NCBI RefSeq assembly: GCF_029906345.1
Contig: NZ_JARYGY010000005.1
Coordinates: 124,001-188,000 of the forward strand
DNA length: 64,000 nt
Origin: Aquimarina mycalae
GTDB lineage: Bacteria > Bacteroidota > Bacteroidia > Flavobacteriales > Flavobacteriaceae
Reading direction: 5' to 3'
Shown: in pieces, positions 8,962 to 18,418 of the stretch
Position numbering within the stretch: the stretch's first letter is position 1
Layout: each line of letters opens with the position of its first letter
Position numbers and translations under genes: made by a program
Notes under the pieces: model-generated
Told to the model about the DNA's origin: nothing
Database searches by the model: none
The model's input: only the letters and a program-made list of their open reading frames with translations

Positions 8962-11309
8962 TCTTTAGCTCCATAACCATAACCGTAGCCATAGCCAACT
9001 TTATCACCAGCAGCATTTAGAAGCACTGCCATATTAGGCAAGCGTTTCTCTCTATAGAAATTTTCTGGTACTTGCAAAATTCTTTTATCAGAATAGTTTT
9101 CTCTTACAATATATATACTTAAATCTGCATAATGCCCTATAAGTAACGTATCCGTAACCAGACTCACTGGTGCAGTATCTACTACGATATAATCATAATT
9201 TAATTCTAAATAATCAAACATTTCCTTTACCCTATCATTCATTAATAACTCTGCAGGATTAGGAGGAATCGCTCCCGAAGGAACTACAAAAAGAGGGTCA
9301 TTTTCACCTTGCTTATAGACTACATCCTCAGGTTTGATATCTGAGTTCATGATGAAGTTGGTAAATCCAGGAGTATCTTTTCCTTTAGACAATTCAAAGA
9401 AGTTATGAAACTTAGGATCTCGAAAATCAGTTCCTAGGTAGGCTACCTTTTTTCCTGATATAGCAAGGGTTTTGGCCAGATTTGATGAAACTAACGTTTT
9501 CCCTTCTCCAGAAATCGTTGATGTTACAAAAATAACCTTACCAGATTCTTTATTTGTTCCTGCCATTAAAAATCCTAAATTGGTTCTAAGAATTCTAAAA
9601 GCTTCGGCAATAGATGATCTACTATTTCTAGAAATGATAATTTTACTCTTTTTAGTTTTGGTTTTAGGGATAGCTCCTAAAATAGGCATCGAAAGTGTCT
9701 TTTCCAGATCTTCTCTCGAATTCACTTTCGTATTAAATAGATCGAATAAATATATTGTCAAAAAAGGAAGTGCAAATCCAAAGAAAATCGCCGCCAAAAA
9801 AATCATTTTTTTGTTAGGAGAAACTGGATATGAACCTAATGTAGTGGCTTTATCAATAACTCGAGCATTAGAAACTGTTACATGACTAGTTATTTCAGCT
9901 TCTTCTCTTTTTTGCAATAAATAAAGGTATAATTGTTCTTTTATCCCTTGCTCTCTACCAATTGCAGTTAATTCTTTTTGTCGTATGGGTGCGTTATATA
10001 ATTTACCACTAAAATATTTGTCCTGAGTTCTTAAACTATTTAGGCCAATATTAATAGAATTTCTCACGCCATTTAAACTTGCAATCAATCCTTGTCGTAA
10101 AGAATTAATTTCTTCATCTATATTAACAATAACTGGATTTTGTTCACTAGAAGATTTCAATAGTCTTTTTCTCTGACTTATCAATCCATTATAACGGGCC
10201 ACTGTAGATGATATAGAAGGATCGTCAAAACCTAATGTAGATGGCAATAAATCAAACTTACCATCTTGACTAAGAATAAATCTTCTTGTAGATTCTATTT
10301 TTCTTAACTGGGTTTCTAATCTATTAATTTCCTGAACATTTCTAGAATCTATATCTGCAACTCGCTGTGTTTGCGCCTCTACATCATTAGTTAATCCAAA
10401 TTTGGACTTATAACCCGCTGCTTCATCATCAACTTCAGACAAATCTCCCGCAATCAAATCCAGTCTTTCATTTATAAAACCAGCTGTCCTTGCAGAAGCT
10501 TGTTTTTTATTTTCTATAGTAGCTTTATTATATTCTTCTACTAAATTATTTATAATATCCTTTGCTTTTTCTTTAACTGGATCATTCAATGATAAAGTAA
10601 CAATAGAAGAACCTTTACCCTTAGAAATAACCAATAATTTATTCCTATAACTTTGAGTAAGGTATCTTACAGGACTGATCTTGATATGAATAATTTTTCC
10701 TTTATGAGATGCTATATCCTCTACACTAGGTGTTATTACGATATCTCCAACAGTAGTATTAATGGTTTTTCCAAACGAGTGATCGCTTATATTTTTCCCA
10801 TCTACATCAACAAAAGAAAAAGCAGTATTTGAATTAATTAAAACACGAAAACTTTTTGACTTGGTATGTACAATAGAATCATCAGATAGGAAATTAATCT
10901 CTACCAAAGATTTTGGGTAATTTTCTATCTCTAAGATCCTTCCTTTGGTAAAATACTGAACATTAAGCTTTAGATTATTTATAACGTTTGATATCAACGT
11001 TCTAGATTTAATAATCTGAATTTCGTTCTCTATTTTATTATTCGTGTTATCTAGTAAACCGAGATCTTTAAACGCTGCAAGTTCTGATTTACTCACACTT
11101 TCTTCCTGAGAAATTAGAATAGTACCAGAGACATTGTACTGAGGAATTGTATATCTAATATGAAGATATGCTAGTGTTCCAAAGATAGATACACTAATTA
11201 CAAACCAATACCATTTCTTAAGATATTTTGCTATTTCATCTTTAAGATTAAAGCTAGATTTTTGAGAACTCATAAAATTAGTATTCTCACGATTATTATC
11301 AGAAACCAT
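8958..11309 (-). CDS. Wzc-type polysaccharide co-polymerase / tyrosine autokinase
   Basis: 783 residues. Domain order: cytoplasmic N-terminus, TM1 (about 32-50), periplasmic Wzz and coiled-coil GNVR region (60-515), TM2 (about 520-543), then a cytoplasmic BY-kinase domain with Walker A STISGEGKT (near 603), Walker A' in YLGTDFRDP, and Walker B YDYIVVDTAP. The C-terminus is a Tyr-rich tail of alternating Gly-Tyr (GYGYGYGYGAKD), the autophosphorylation cluster. Cycling phosphorylation controls chain length and export together with the Wza-like protein (next upstream gene) and the phosphatase (convergent). Confidence 0.95.
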   Translation of the reverse strand: MVSDNNRENTNFMSSQKSSFNLKDEIAKYLKKWYWFVISVSIFGTLAYLHIRYTIPQYNVSGTILISQEESVSKSELAAFKDLGLLDNTNNKIENEIQIIKSRTLISNVINNLKLNVQYFTKGRILEIENYPKSLVEINFLSDDSIVHTKSKSFRVLINSNTAFSFVDVDGKNISDHSFGKTINTTVGDIVITPSVEDIASHKGKIIHIKISPVRYLTQSYRNKLLVISKGKGSSIVTLSLNDPVKEKAKDIINNLVEEYNKATIENKKQASARTAGFINERLDLIAGDLSEVDDEAAGYKSKFGLTNDVEAQTQRVADIDSRNVQEINRLETQLRKIESTRRFILSQDGKFDLLPSTLGFDDPSISSTVARYNGLISQRKRLLKSSSEQNPVIVNIDEEINSLRQGLIASLNGVRNSINIGLNSLRTQDKYFSGKLYNAPIRQKELTAIGREQGIKEQLYLYLLQKREEAEITSHVTVSNARVIDKATTLGSYPVSPNKKMIFLAAIFFGFALPFLTIYLFDLFNTKVNSREDLEKTLSMPILGAIPKTKTKKSKIIISRNSRSSIAEAFRILRTNLGFLMAGTNKESGKVIFVTSTISGEGKTLVSSNLAKTLAISGKKVAYLGTDFRDPKFHNFFELSKGKDTPGFTNFIMNSDIKPEDVVYKQGENDPLFVVPSGAIPPNPAELLMNDRVKEMFDYLELNYDYIVVDTAPVSLVTDTLLIGHYADLSIYIVRENYSDKRILQVPENFYREKRLPNMAVLLNAAGDKVGYGYGYGYGAKD

Positions 11310-11317
11310 ATCTCTTT

Positions 11318-12109
11318 TTATCTTATAATAAGCGTTAACGCAGAAAGAGTAACTCCAACAATACTTAAAACGAGTCCTACAACATTTTTATCTTTTTCAG
11401 AACTTTTCACCTTTGCTGTATTGGGTTCTATATATAATACATCATTCTGTGCCAAATAATACACAGGAGAATCAAATATTGCTTTTGAAGTAAGATCAAC
11501 TCTATGATATGTGTTTACGCCATCATCCTCTCTTATTACCATTACATTTTCTCTCTTTCCAGTAATTGTCATATCTCCTGCTAAACCTAAAGCTTCTATA
11601 ATTGTAATTCTTTCATTAGGAATAGTATAAGAACCTGGTCGTTGCACCTCTCCAATTACGGTTATTTTAAAGTTCTTAAGACGAACATTTACAATAGGAT
11701 CTTTTATGTATATTTTTAATTTTTCTTTGATCATATCTTTAACCTGTACTCGAGTAAGTCCAGATATTTTTAATTTACCTAGAACTGGAAATTCAATATT
11801 ACCATTCTCATCGATCAGGTAGGTTGGTTCAGGTGAAGAAGTTCCTGAAGATGTAGCTCCAGATTCTCCCGCTGATATAGGCAATGATGCTCCTTGCATT
11901 AAGTTGAATGGTCTAGCAGCATCCATATCCGTAGCAGAAACCAAAATACTTACAATATCATCAACTTTAAAAACGGGTGTAAACGAATTTTTTGAAGAAA
12001 CTTTTTCTAAGTTTTGCGAATCTTGAAAATACACTACATCTGTAGGTGTTTTACAAGAAAAAACAAATGTTGATACTAGTAGTAAAATGAATAATTTGTA
12101 CAATTGCAT
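11318..12109 (-). CDS. Wza-like polysaccharide export lipoprotein
   Basis: 263 residues with a lipoprotein signal (VFSC, lipidated Cys19). It holds a Poly_export domain (about 45-150, including a loop rich in Gly, Ser and Thr) and an SLBB domain (about 152-225, with ITVIGEVQRPGSY). A C-terminal hydrophobic helix (243-262) probably crosses the outer membrane, as in Wza. It forms the outer-membrane exit channel for the polymer. Only 8 bases separate it from the kinase gene downstream, a standard wza-wzc pair. Confidence 0.92.
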   Translation of the reverse strand: MQLYKLFILLLVSTFVFSCKTPTDVVYFQDSQNLEKVSSKNSFTPVFKVDDIVSILVSATDMDAARPFNLMQGASLPISAGESGATSSGTSSPEPTYLIDENGNIEFPVLGKLKISGLTRVQVKDMIKEKLKIYIKDPIVNVRLKNFKITVIGEVQRPGSYTIPNERITIIEALGLAGDMTITGKRENVMVIREDDGVNTYHRVDLTSKAIFDSPVYYLAQNDVLYIEPNTAKVKSSEKDKNVVGLVLSIVGVTLSALTLIIR

Positions 12110-12135
12110 AGGATAAATGCTTTAATTTATTTCAA

Positions 12136-12173
12136 ACAACAAACAAAAATATAATAATATTATTGTTTGTTGT
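12136..12173 (-). promoter_or_regulatory. Inverted repeat between capD-like and wza-like genes
   Basis: ACAACAAACA (12136-12145) and TGTTTGTTGT (12164-12173) are perfect complements around an AT-rich 18-base spacer. In the minus-strand transcript it forms a hairpin between the dehydratase and the export genes. No strong T-run follows, so it may be a processing or attenuation element rather than a full terminator. Confidence 0.4.
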
Positions 12174-12193
12174 AATTATTTTGAAAATGTAGA

Positions 12194-14122
12194 TTAGACT
12201 AACACTCCCTCTTTTCTGGTTTGGTCTTCGTTATTCTTTATATCTATACTTTCAAAGGTAGAATTTTTAGAAATAAATTCTGGTACAATTTCTTTAAGTT
12301 TGCCAACAATTTGATGATCTTGATTAAATAGATTCATAATACAAAGATCTTCTATTTTATCTTTTACTAAATGACAGTCCGTATCATCAAACTTACTTAT
12401 CATAATTTTTTTATGATATGTTGGTAATGTATTCTCAGTATCAGCCAAAAGTTCTTCATATAATTTCTCTCCTGGTCTTAGACCTGTAATTTCTATATCA
12501 ATATCATTAGGGTAATTCAATCCTGATAATCTGATCATTTTTTTAGCCAGATCAAATATTTTAACTGATTCACCCATATCAAAAATAAAGATCTCTCCTC
12601 CATTCCCCATCGTTCCTGCTTCAATCACCAATTGAGAAGCTTCTGGTATAGTCATAAAGAAACGGGTTACATCTTTATGCGTAACCGTTAATGGTCCTCC
12701 TTTTTCTATTTGTTTTTTAAATAAAGGAATTACAGAACCATTAGATCCAAGTACATTACCAAACCTTGTTGTAATAAATTTAGTCTTGCTAGTTTTATGC
12801 AAGCATTTTATATACATTTCTGCAACTCTTTTGGTTGCACCCATTACATTTGTTGGGTTTACCGCTTTATCAGTAGAAACAAACACAAATTTATCTACTC
12901 CATATTCTGATGATAAATCCGCTAATTTTCTTGTCCCTAGTACATTTATTTTAATTGCTTCGCAAGGATTATTCTCCATTAATGGTACATGCTTGTAAGC
13001 GGCAGCATGAAATACCATATTAGGCTTAAATCTTTCGAAGATCGTTTCAATACGTTGATGATCTCTTATATCAGCTACAATTGGTGTAAAGTTGCTAACT
13101 CCTTTACTTAACAATTCTTGTTGAAGGTCATACAAAGGTGATTCTGCCTGATCTACCAACACCAAGTGCTTATAATTATAAAAAGAAGCTTGTCTTACAA
13201 TTTCACTTCCAATAGATCCAGCTGCTCCCGTTATAAGAATAACCTTATCAAGCAGTTCTTTCTTTATATTTTGATTCTCCAAAGCAATTGGAGCTCTATC
13301 CAGTAAATCTTCAATCTGAATCTGTTTTATCTGAGAAACCTTTAGTTTACCATCAATCCAATCATTTATGGCTGGTATAATCTTTACTTTCACTGATAAA
13401 TTAAGTAGTTTATCAGAAATTTCAGATAACCTTTGTTTATCAATATGCGGAATCGAAACAATAATCTCAGTAATATTATTTTTTGTAATATAACTTTGAC
13501 TTATTGATTTTGAATTATATACATTAATTCCATTAATTGTTTTACCAATTTTCTGAGGATTATCATCTATAAAACCAACTACAGTAACTGATTTATGAGA
13601 ATCATTGGTAACAGCTGCAAGCGTTATCAAACCAGAATCTCCAGCTCCATATATCATAATTCTTGAAGAGTCACCTAATTTAGACTTCACATAATGATAA
13701 CAATATTTAAACACTAATCGACTAGTTGTGAGTGTTATAATATTTAATAAATAATGTACACAAATAATTGACACAGGAATATTAAGAAGTTCTGGTATCA
13801 ACGATAACCTACTAGAGACCATTAAAGCACCACTTAATGATATCAGGACGGTCACTGCTAGAAAAAGGTTATATGCATCCCGCATTCCAGTATGTCTAAC
13901 TACTCCTTTATAAGAACCTATTAGCAAGAAACTAACACCTGCTAATACCGCCATTACTGGCATTTGATATATTAAATTAGTGGTGTCAAAATTAAGTGTT
14001 ATACCAAATCTAACCACATACGCCAAAAAGAAATTAAAAATAGTAATTGCAATATCAATAGATAATACAAGCCACTTAGACGCGTGTTTATGTGAATTAT
14101 TAATTATGTAATCCTTAATCAT
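12194..14122 (-). CDS. Membrane NDP-sugar 4,6-dehydratase (PglF/WbpM/CapD family)
   Basis: 642 residues. Four N-terminal transmembrane helices (about 15-130) precede a CoA-binding-like Rossmann part (150-270) and a C-terminal extended-SDR dehydratase with nucleotide-binding GAAGSIGSE (near 299). The catalytic region STDKAVNPTNVMGATKR (near 413) has Met in place of the usual Tyr, as in WbpM. These enzymes convert UDP-GlcNAc to the 4-keto-6-deoxy sugar, the first step to bacillosamine, QuiNAc and related amino sugars. The stop of the aminotransferase gene overlaps its start (ATGA), so the two are coupled and likely act in sequence. Confidence 0.93.
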   Translation of the reverse strand: MIKDYIINNSHKHASKWLVLSIDIAITIFNFFLAYVVRFGITLNFDTTNLIYQMPVMAVLAGVSFLLIGSYKGVVRHTGMRDAYNLFLAVTVLISLSGALMVSSRLSLIPELLNIPVSIICVHYLLNIITLTTSRLVFKYCYHYVKSKLGDSSRIMIYGAGDSGLITLAAVTNDSHKSVTVVGFIDDNPQKIGKTINGINVYNSKSISQSYITKNNITEIIVSIPHIDKQRLSEISDKLLNLSVKVKIIPAINDWIDGKLKVSQIKQIQIEDLLDRAPIALENQNIKKELLDKVILITGAAGSIGSEIVRQASFYNYKHLVLVDQAESPLYDLQQELLSKGVSNFTPIVADIRDHQRIETIFERFKPNMVFHAAAYKHVPLMENNPCEAIKINVLGTRKLADLSSEYGVDKFVFVSTDKAVNPTNVMGATKRVAEMYIKCLHKTSKTKFITTRFGNVLGSNGSVIPLFKKQIEKGGPLTVTHKDVTRFFMTIPEASQLVIEAGTMGNGGEIFIFDMGESVKIFDLAKKMIRLSGLNYPNDIDIEITGLRPGEKLYEELLADTENTLPTYHKKIMISKFDDTDCHLVKDKIEDLCIMNLFNQDHQIVGKLKEIVPEFISKNSTFESIDIKNNEDQTRKEGVLV

Positions 14123-15252
14123 CTCAATACATTTTTAATTACCGATACAATTCTAAATAAATCTTCTTTTTCAAGATTAGACCCGCTGGGTAGGCAAAGT
14201 CCTCGATCAAATAGGTCATCAGAAATTCCATTGAGGTACGCATCACAATCAGCAAAAACTGGTTGACGATGCATGGGTTTCCATAGTGGTCGGGATTCTA
14301 TATTTTCTTTTGCTAATGTTAACCTTAAACCTTCTCTTAGTTCATAAGAAGTGGTCTCTATACAGGTAAGCCATCTATTAGAATGGAAACCTGCAGGTTC
14401 TTCTAAAAATTTAATTTCAGGAGAATTCCCTAAATTATTTTTATAAAAATTAAAGTTATTTCTTCTATTATTTACGTGTTTGTCTAATACTTCCATTTGG
14501 CCTCTTCCTATACCAGCAATGATATTGCTCATCCTATAATTATGACCAATTTCGGTATGTTCATAATGCGGAGCATTATCTCTGGCTTGAGTAGCAAGAA
14601 AAATAGCCTTTTCTTTAAGCTCAGGTTTTTTAGCAATCAATGCTCCTCCACCTGAGGTTGTAATTATTTTATTACCATTAAAAGATAGTATTGCTATATC
14701 TCCAAAAGTTCCGCACTTAACTCCGTGATACGAACTTCCTAATGATTCTGCACTATCTTCTAAAACTGGAATTTTGTATTCTGAAGCTATTTCATGAACA
14801 GCATCTACATTGTATGGCATCCCATATAAATGCACTGCTATAATAGCTTTAGGTTTTTTACCTTTTGAAATTCTATCTTTTATCGCGATTTCTAATTGTT
14901 CTGGACAGATATTCCAGGTTTGGGCTTCACTATCTATAAATATAGGTTTTGCTCCTAAGTACACTATTGGATTTGCCGAAGCAGCAAATGTCATACTTTG
15001 ACATAATACTTCATCACCACGTGTAACACCTAAAAGTTTTAAACCTAAATGTAAAGCCGCTGTACCAGAACTAAGCGCTGCTACAAAATTGTTTTCGCCA
15101 AGATAATTTTCTATATCTTTTTCAAAACCGTCTACGTTAGGTCCCAAAGGTGCAACCCAATTCGTATCAAAAGCCTGTTTCACATAGCTTTGCTCCGTTC
15201 CTCCCATATGTGGTGAAGAAAGCCATATTCTCTTGGATTCTACTGCATTCAT
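14119..15252 (-). CDS. DegT/DnrJ/EryC1/StrS sugar aminotransferase (PglE-like)
   Basis: 377 residues from the ATG at 15252 (MNAVESKRIWLSSPHMGG). The frame extends to 15303, but the extra 17 residues do not match the family start. PLP-enzyme features include the Schiff-base lysine in SFNGNKIITTSGGG and an aromatic substrate region. PglE-type enzymes aminate the 4-keto sugar made by the PglF-like dehydratase; with a PglD-like acetyltransferase further along, this gives a 2,4-diamino-trideoxy sugar. The 4-base overlap with the dehydratase gene supports that sequence. The exact sugar stereochemistry cannot be read from sequence. Confidence 0.9.
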   Translation of the reverse strand: MNAVESKRIWLSSPHMGGTEQSYVKQAFDTNWVAPLGPNVDGFEKDIENYLGENNFVAALSSGTAALHLGLKLLGVTRGDEVLCQSMTFAASANPIVYLGAKPIFIDSEAQTWNICPEQLEIAIKDRISKGKKPKAIIAVHLYGMPYNVDAVHEIASEYKIPVLEDSAESLGSSYHGVKCGTFGDIAILSFNGNKIITTSGGGALIAKKPELKEKAIFLATQARDNAPHYEHTEIGHNYRMSNIIAGIGRGQMEVLDKHVNNRRNNFNFYKNNLGNSPEIKFLEEPAGFHSNRWLTCIETTSYELREGLRLTLAKENIESRPLWKPMHRQPVFADCDAYLNGISDDLFDRGLCLPSGSNLEKEDLFRIVSVIKNVLR

Positions 15253-15524
15253 AATTTTCCCCATTAATAATGAACAATAATTTATCCCCGACAATTGTAA
15301 CATACGTTGTTACATCTGTCGACATTCTTTTCATGACAATCTAATAAAATGTAAGGAAGAAGGGGGTAGCACTTCCAAAAATTGTATTTTACTCTTACTT
15401 GCTTTAACCAGCACTAAAATAGTTTAGTTTAATTTAATATCGTTAGAAAAATTAATTTTTTAGATGGAATACTTAAAAAATGCGTTTAAGAGCATAACTG
15501 CTTTCAAATAAATCATCAAACAAG

Positions 15525-15537
15525 GGGTTTACCGTAA
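15525..15537. promoter_or_regulatory. GGGTTTACCGTAA motif, copy 1
   Basis: The 13 bases match exactly the motif at 29838-29850. The core TTTAC-C-GTAAR is a near-palindrome, as expected for a dimeric regulator. Both copies lie in the only two long divergent intergenic regions of the EPS locus. Confidence 0.4.
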
Positions 15538-15743
15538 GAAAAGTACTATGAAATCTGACAATTAGTACAAGTAAATACCTACAGAATCCTTGGTTTTGTT
15601 TAACCAATCATCTAAATACTATAATTTTTAACGTTTTTTAACTAACATTTACAAAAATACACTACCGTAATTTCCTACTACACCTCATTCAAAAAGAACA
15701 CTACAATTATAATAGTAAAATCTGATGAAATCACTAGGATATT

Positions 15744-15766
15744 ACCTATTAATTTATAGGTGTTTT
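15744..15766 (+). terminator. Weak hairpin with T-run in the leader before the MBOAT gene
   Basis: ACCTAT and ATAGGT form a 6-bp stem around a 6-base loop, followed by GTTTTT. It could be a weak terminator or attenuator about 190 bases upstream of the MBOAT start. Confidence 0.3.
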
Positions 15767-15954
15767 TCCCCTTTGTCTGAATCAAAAAACAGCAGTTTCA
15801 GCATCTAGTAGTTAGGATTTATAAAAAAAAGACAATAATTCTTGATTTATTAAATTAAATACCTAAAATTTACAGGCTTCTAAAAAACAACAGAATTATA
15901 TATTATTTAATTCTGATTCAATTAACTCCCTCGAATTTTATATTAATGTAATAC

Positions 15955-17406
15955 ATGTTATTTAATTCTTTAGACTTTTTTATTTTTCTTCCAGTAGTTT
16001 TTATTGCATACTGGTTCTTCTTTCGTAAAAACCTGAAACTTCAGAATATTTTTATTCTTGTTGCAAGTTATTTATTTTATGGGATGTGGGATTGGCGATT
16101 TTTGTTTCTTATTCTCGCAAGTACTACGGTAGATTACTTTGTTGGCCAATCCATTCATGCCAGCGACTCGAATAAAAAGAGAAAAATCTGGTTATGGGTT
16201 AGTGTTATTTTTAATATTGGCCTTCTAGGCTTTTTTAAATATTACAATTTCTTTATAGAATCCTGGGTAGATTTTGTCACAATTTTTGGATATGAACTAC
16301 AAAGCTCATGGACATTACAAATCATACTCCCTGTTGGGATATCTTTTTATACTTTTCAGACAATGTCTTATTCTTTAGACATTTACTATAAAAGATTAGC
16401 TCCAACAAAAGATTTTATTTCATTTGCCACATTCGTTAGCTTTTTCCCACAATTGGTTGCTGGTCCAATTGAAAGAGCTTCTAATTTACTATCACAAATA
16501 ACAACCAAAAGAACGTTTAACTATACCCAATGTACAGATGGATTAAAGTTAATTCTTTGGGGATTGTTCAAAAAAGTGGTGATCGCGGATTCGATTGCTC
16601 CAATAGTAGATGATATTTTCTTGAATTACAGTGATTATCCTGCTTCAACGTTAATACTAGGTGTTACATTATTTAGTTTTCAGGTTTACGGAGATTTTAG
16701 CGGATACTCGGATATTGCAATAGGAACCGCCAAATTATTTGGTATAGAACTCATGTCAAACTTTAAGTTTCCAAGTTTTTCAAGAAATGTTGCTGAATAC
16801 TGGCAACGATGGCATGTATCTCTATCTACATGGTTTCGTCACTATGTATATATTCCTCTTGGAGGAAGTAGAGTTAGCAAACTAAAATCGGTAAGAAATA
16901 TTTGCATTATCTTTTTAGTAAGTGGTTTTTGGCATGGAGCCAATTGGACGTTTATAGTTTGGGGTGCTATACACGCGCTTTTATATATTCCTGTTTTCTT
17001 ATTGGGACGAAATCGTATTTATATGAATAATGTAGTAGCAGAACATAGTTGGTTTCCTTCTATAAAAGAGCTATTACAGATACTTCTTACATTTTCATTA
17101 GTAACGTTCTCCAGAGTATTTTTTAGATCAGAATCAATTACAGATGCTTTTGGATTTTTAACACAGATATACAATAATTTTAGTTTTGAAATATATGAGC
17201 ATCCTTTAGGATATCGTATGATTGATTATTTTATTTTATTAGGAATTTTTATTCTTTATGAGTTTAGAATTAGAAGAGATGAACGATCCCCATTCAAATT
17301 CAAATCTAAAATCGTAAGGTTTATAGCCTACACTATCGTAATTTTATGTATGCTTTTATTCTTTGATGATAATATAGATAGATCTTTTATTTATTTCCAA
17401 TTCTAG
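15955..17406 (+). CDS. MBOAT family O-acyltransferase 1 (AlgI/DltB-like)
   Basis: 483 residues and about eleven hydrophobic segments. MBOAT signatures are clear: RWHVSLSTWFRHYVYIPLGG near 284-303 and the catalytic histidine in SGFWHGANWT near residue 326. Such proteins move an acyl group across or within the inner membrane onto an extracytoplasmic polysaccharide, working with an SGNH or AlgX-like partner; the next gene supplies one. Unlike most of the locus, this pair is on the plus strand, so it is likely a separate transcription unit and perhaps a separate acquisition. The transferred group (often acetyl) is not evident. Confidence 0.92.
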   Translation: MLFNSLDFFIFLPVVFIAYWFFFRKNLKLQNIFILVASYLFYGMWDWRFLFLILASTTVDYFVGQSIHASDSNKKRKIWLWVSVIFNIGLLGFFKYYNFFIESWVDFVTIFGYELQSSWTLQIILPVGISFYTFQTMSYSLDIYYKRLAPTKDFISFATFVSFFPQLVAGPIERASNLLSQITTKRTFNYTQCTDGLKLILWGLFKKVVIADSIAPIVDDIFLNYSDYPASTLILGVTLFSFQVYGDFSGYSDIAIGTAKLFGIELMSNFKFPSFSRNVAEYWQRWHVSLSTWFRHYVYIPLGGSRVSKLKSVRNICIIFLVSGFWHGANWTFIVWGAIHALLYIPVFLLGRNRIYMNNVVAEHSWFPSIKELLQILLTFSLVTFSRVFFRSESITDAFGFLTQIYNNFSFEIYEHPLGYRMIDYFILLGIFILYEFRIRRDERSPFKFKSKIVRFIAYTIVILCMLLFFDDNIDRSFIYFQF

Positions 17407-17437
17407 AACAACATCGATTATTAATAACATAAATACA

Positions 17438-18412
17438 ATGAAAAAACTTATACTGAAGAGCGTTTTGTATGTATTTCTAATACTTATTTCATTAGAGCTA
17501 TTAGTGCGAGTATTTCATTTAGGTAGAGATACTCCTACCCGATTTGTTGACAAAAACAAGGTAGAAAAATGGGTGCCTAATCAAAATGGATATGCCGTTA
17601 CAGGTAACAGAAGGCAAAACTTCTCTGAATATCATATCAATAATTCTGGTTATAATTCATATCGAGAGTTTACTCCTAGCAAAGATAAAATTGAAATTGC
17701 GCTTGTGGGAGATTCATTTATACAAGGGTTTCATCAGGATTACTATAATTCAATTGGTAAAAAAATAGAAAATTCCTTAACTGGAATAGAGGTATATGAA
17801 TATGGATATGCTGGATATGATTTTGCTGATCAACTGCACCTAACATACGCATATAAGGATCAGTTTGATGCAATAGATCATGTCATATTAGGGATCAAAT
17901 TTTCGAATGATTTAACAAGGAATGAATACCATATTGTACATAGCCGTTTAGCATTGCAATCTCCTGTAAATAAACTTATAAGAAAAAGTAAATTACTTAT
18001 ATACTGTAATAGTATAGGAATTTTAGCGCCAATACAGAAACTAGGATATAAGATCATCAATCGTTTCAGGCCAGTACCAAAGAAAAAACAAATTAGTAAA
18101 GAGGAAGCTTTAAAAATTCAAGAAAAAAAAGAACTACAATATCTATCTAATTTTGAAAGCTTAGTTTCTAAATATGGATTTGACAAAGATCGCTTTACAC
18201 TTTTGTTGGATGCAAATGCTACCAAACCTCTCTTTCTAGAATATTTGGATCAAAACAACTTTAATTATATTGATTTTTCTAAATCAATGGAAGCTACAGA
18301 TCGTTCTACCACATTAATTTATGATCGACATTGGAACAATCACGGTAGAGATATAGTCGCTAAAATTATTGTTGAATATATCCATAAAAATAGGGTGCTC
18401 GAAGAATATTAA
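17438..18412 (+). CDS. SGNH/GDSL-like acyltransferase partner of MBOAT 1
   Basis: 324 residues with an N-terminal signal anchor (about 3-23) and a periplasmic SGNH-hydrolase-like domain. The block I serine motif is GDSFIQG (near 92-98) and the block V Asp-His pair is in YDRHWNNHG near the C-terminus. In AlgJ, AlgX, PatB and similar systems this partner takes the acyl group from the MBOAT channel and places it on the sugar. The gene starts 31 bases after the MBOAT gene in the same direction. Confidence 0.8.
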   Translation: MKKLILKSVLYVFLILISLELLVRVFHLGRDTPTRFVDKNKVEKWVPNQNGYAVTGNRRQNFSEYHINNSGYNSYREFTPSKDKIEIALVGDSFIQGFHQDYYNSIGKKIENSLTGIEVYEYGYAGYDFADQLHLTYAYKDQFDAIDHVILGIKFSNDLTRNEYHIVHSRLALQSPVNKLIRKSKLLIYCNSIGILAPIQKLGYKIINRFRPVPKKKQISKEEALKIQEKKELQYLSNFESLVSKYGFDKDRFTLLLDANATKPLFLEYLDQNNFNYIDFSKSMEATDRSTTLIYDRHWNNHGRDIVAKIIVEYIHKNRVLEEY

Positions 18413-18418
18413 TAAAGA

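Larger units (their letters stand above)
15253..15954. other. Long divergent intergenic region in the EPS locus
   Basis: About 650-700 bases of AT-rich non-coding DNA lie between the leftward aminotransferase and the rightward MBOAT gene. I find no convincing gene. It holds the GGGTTTACCGTAA motif (15525-15537) that recurs at 29838, a short hairpin with a T-run (15744-15766), and a minus-strand TATTTTTG element (15652-15659) matching the Bacteroidota -7 consensus. Promoters for both directions are expected here. Confidence 0.55.
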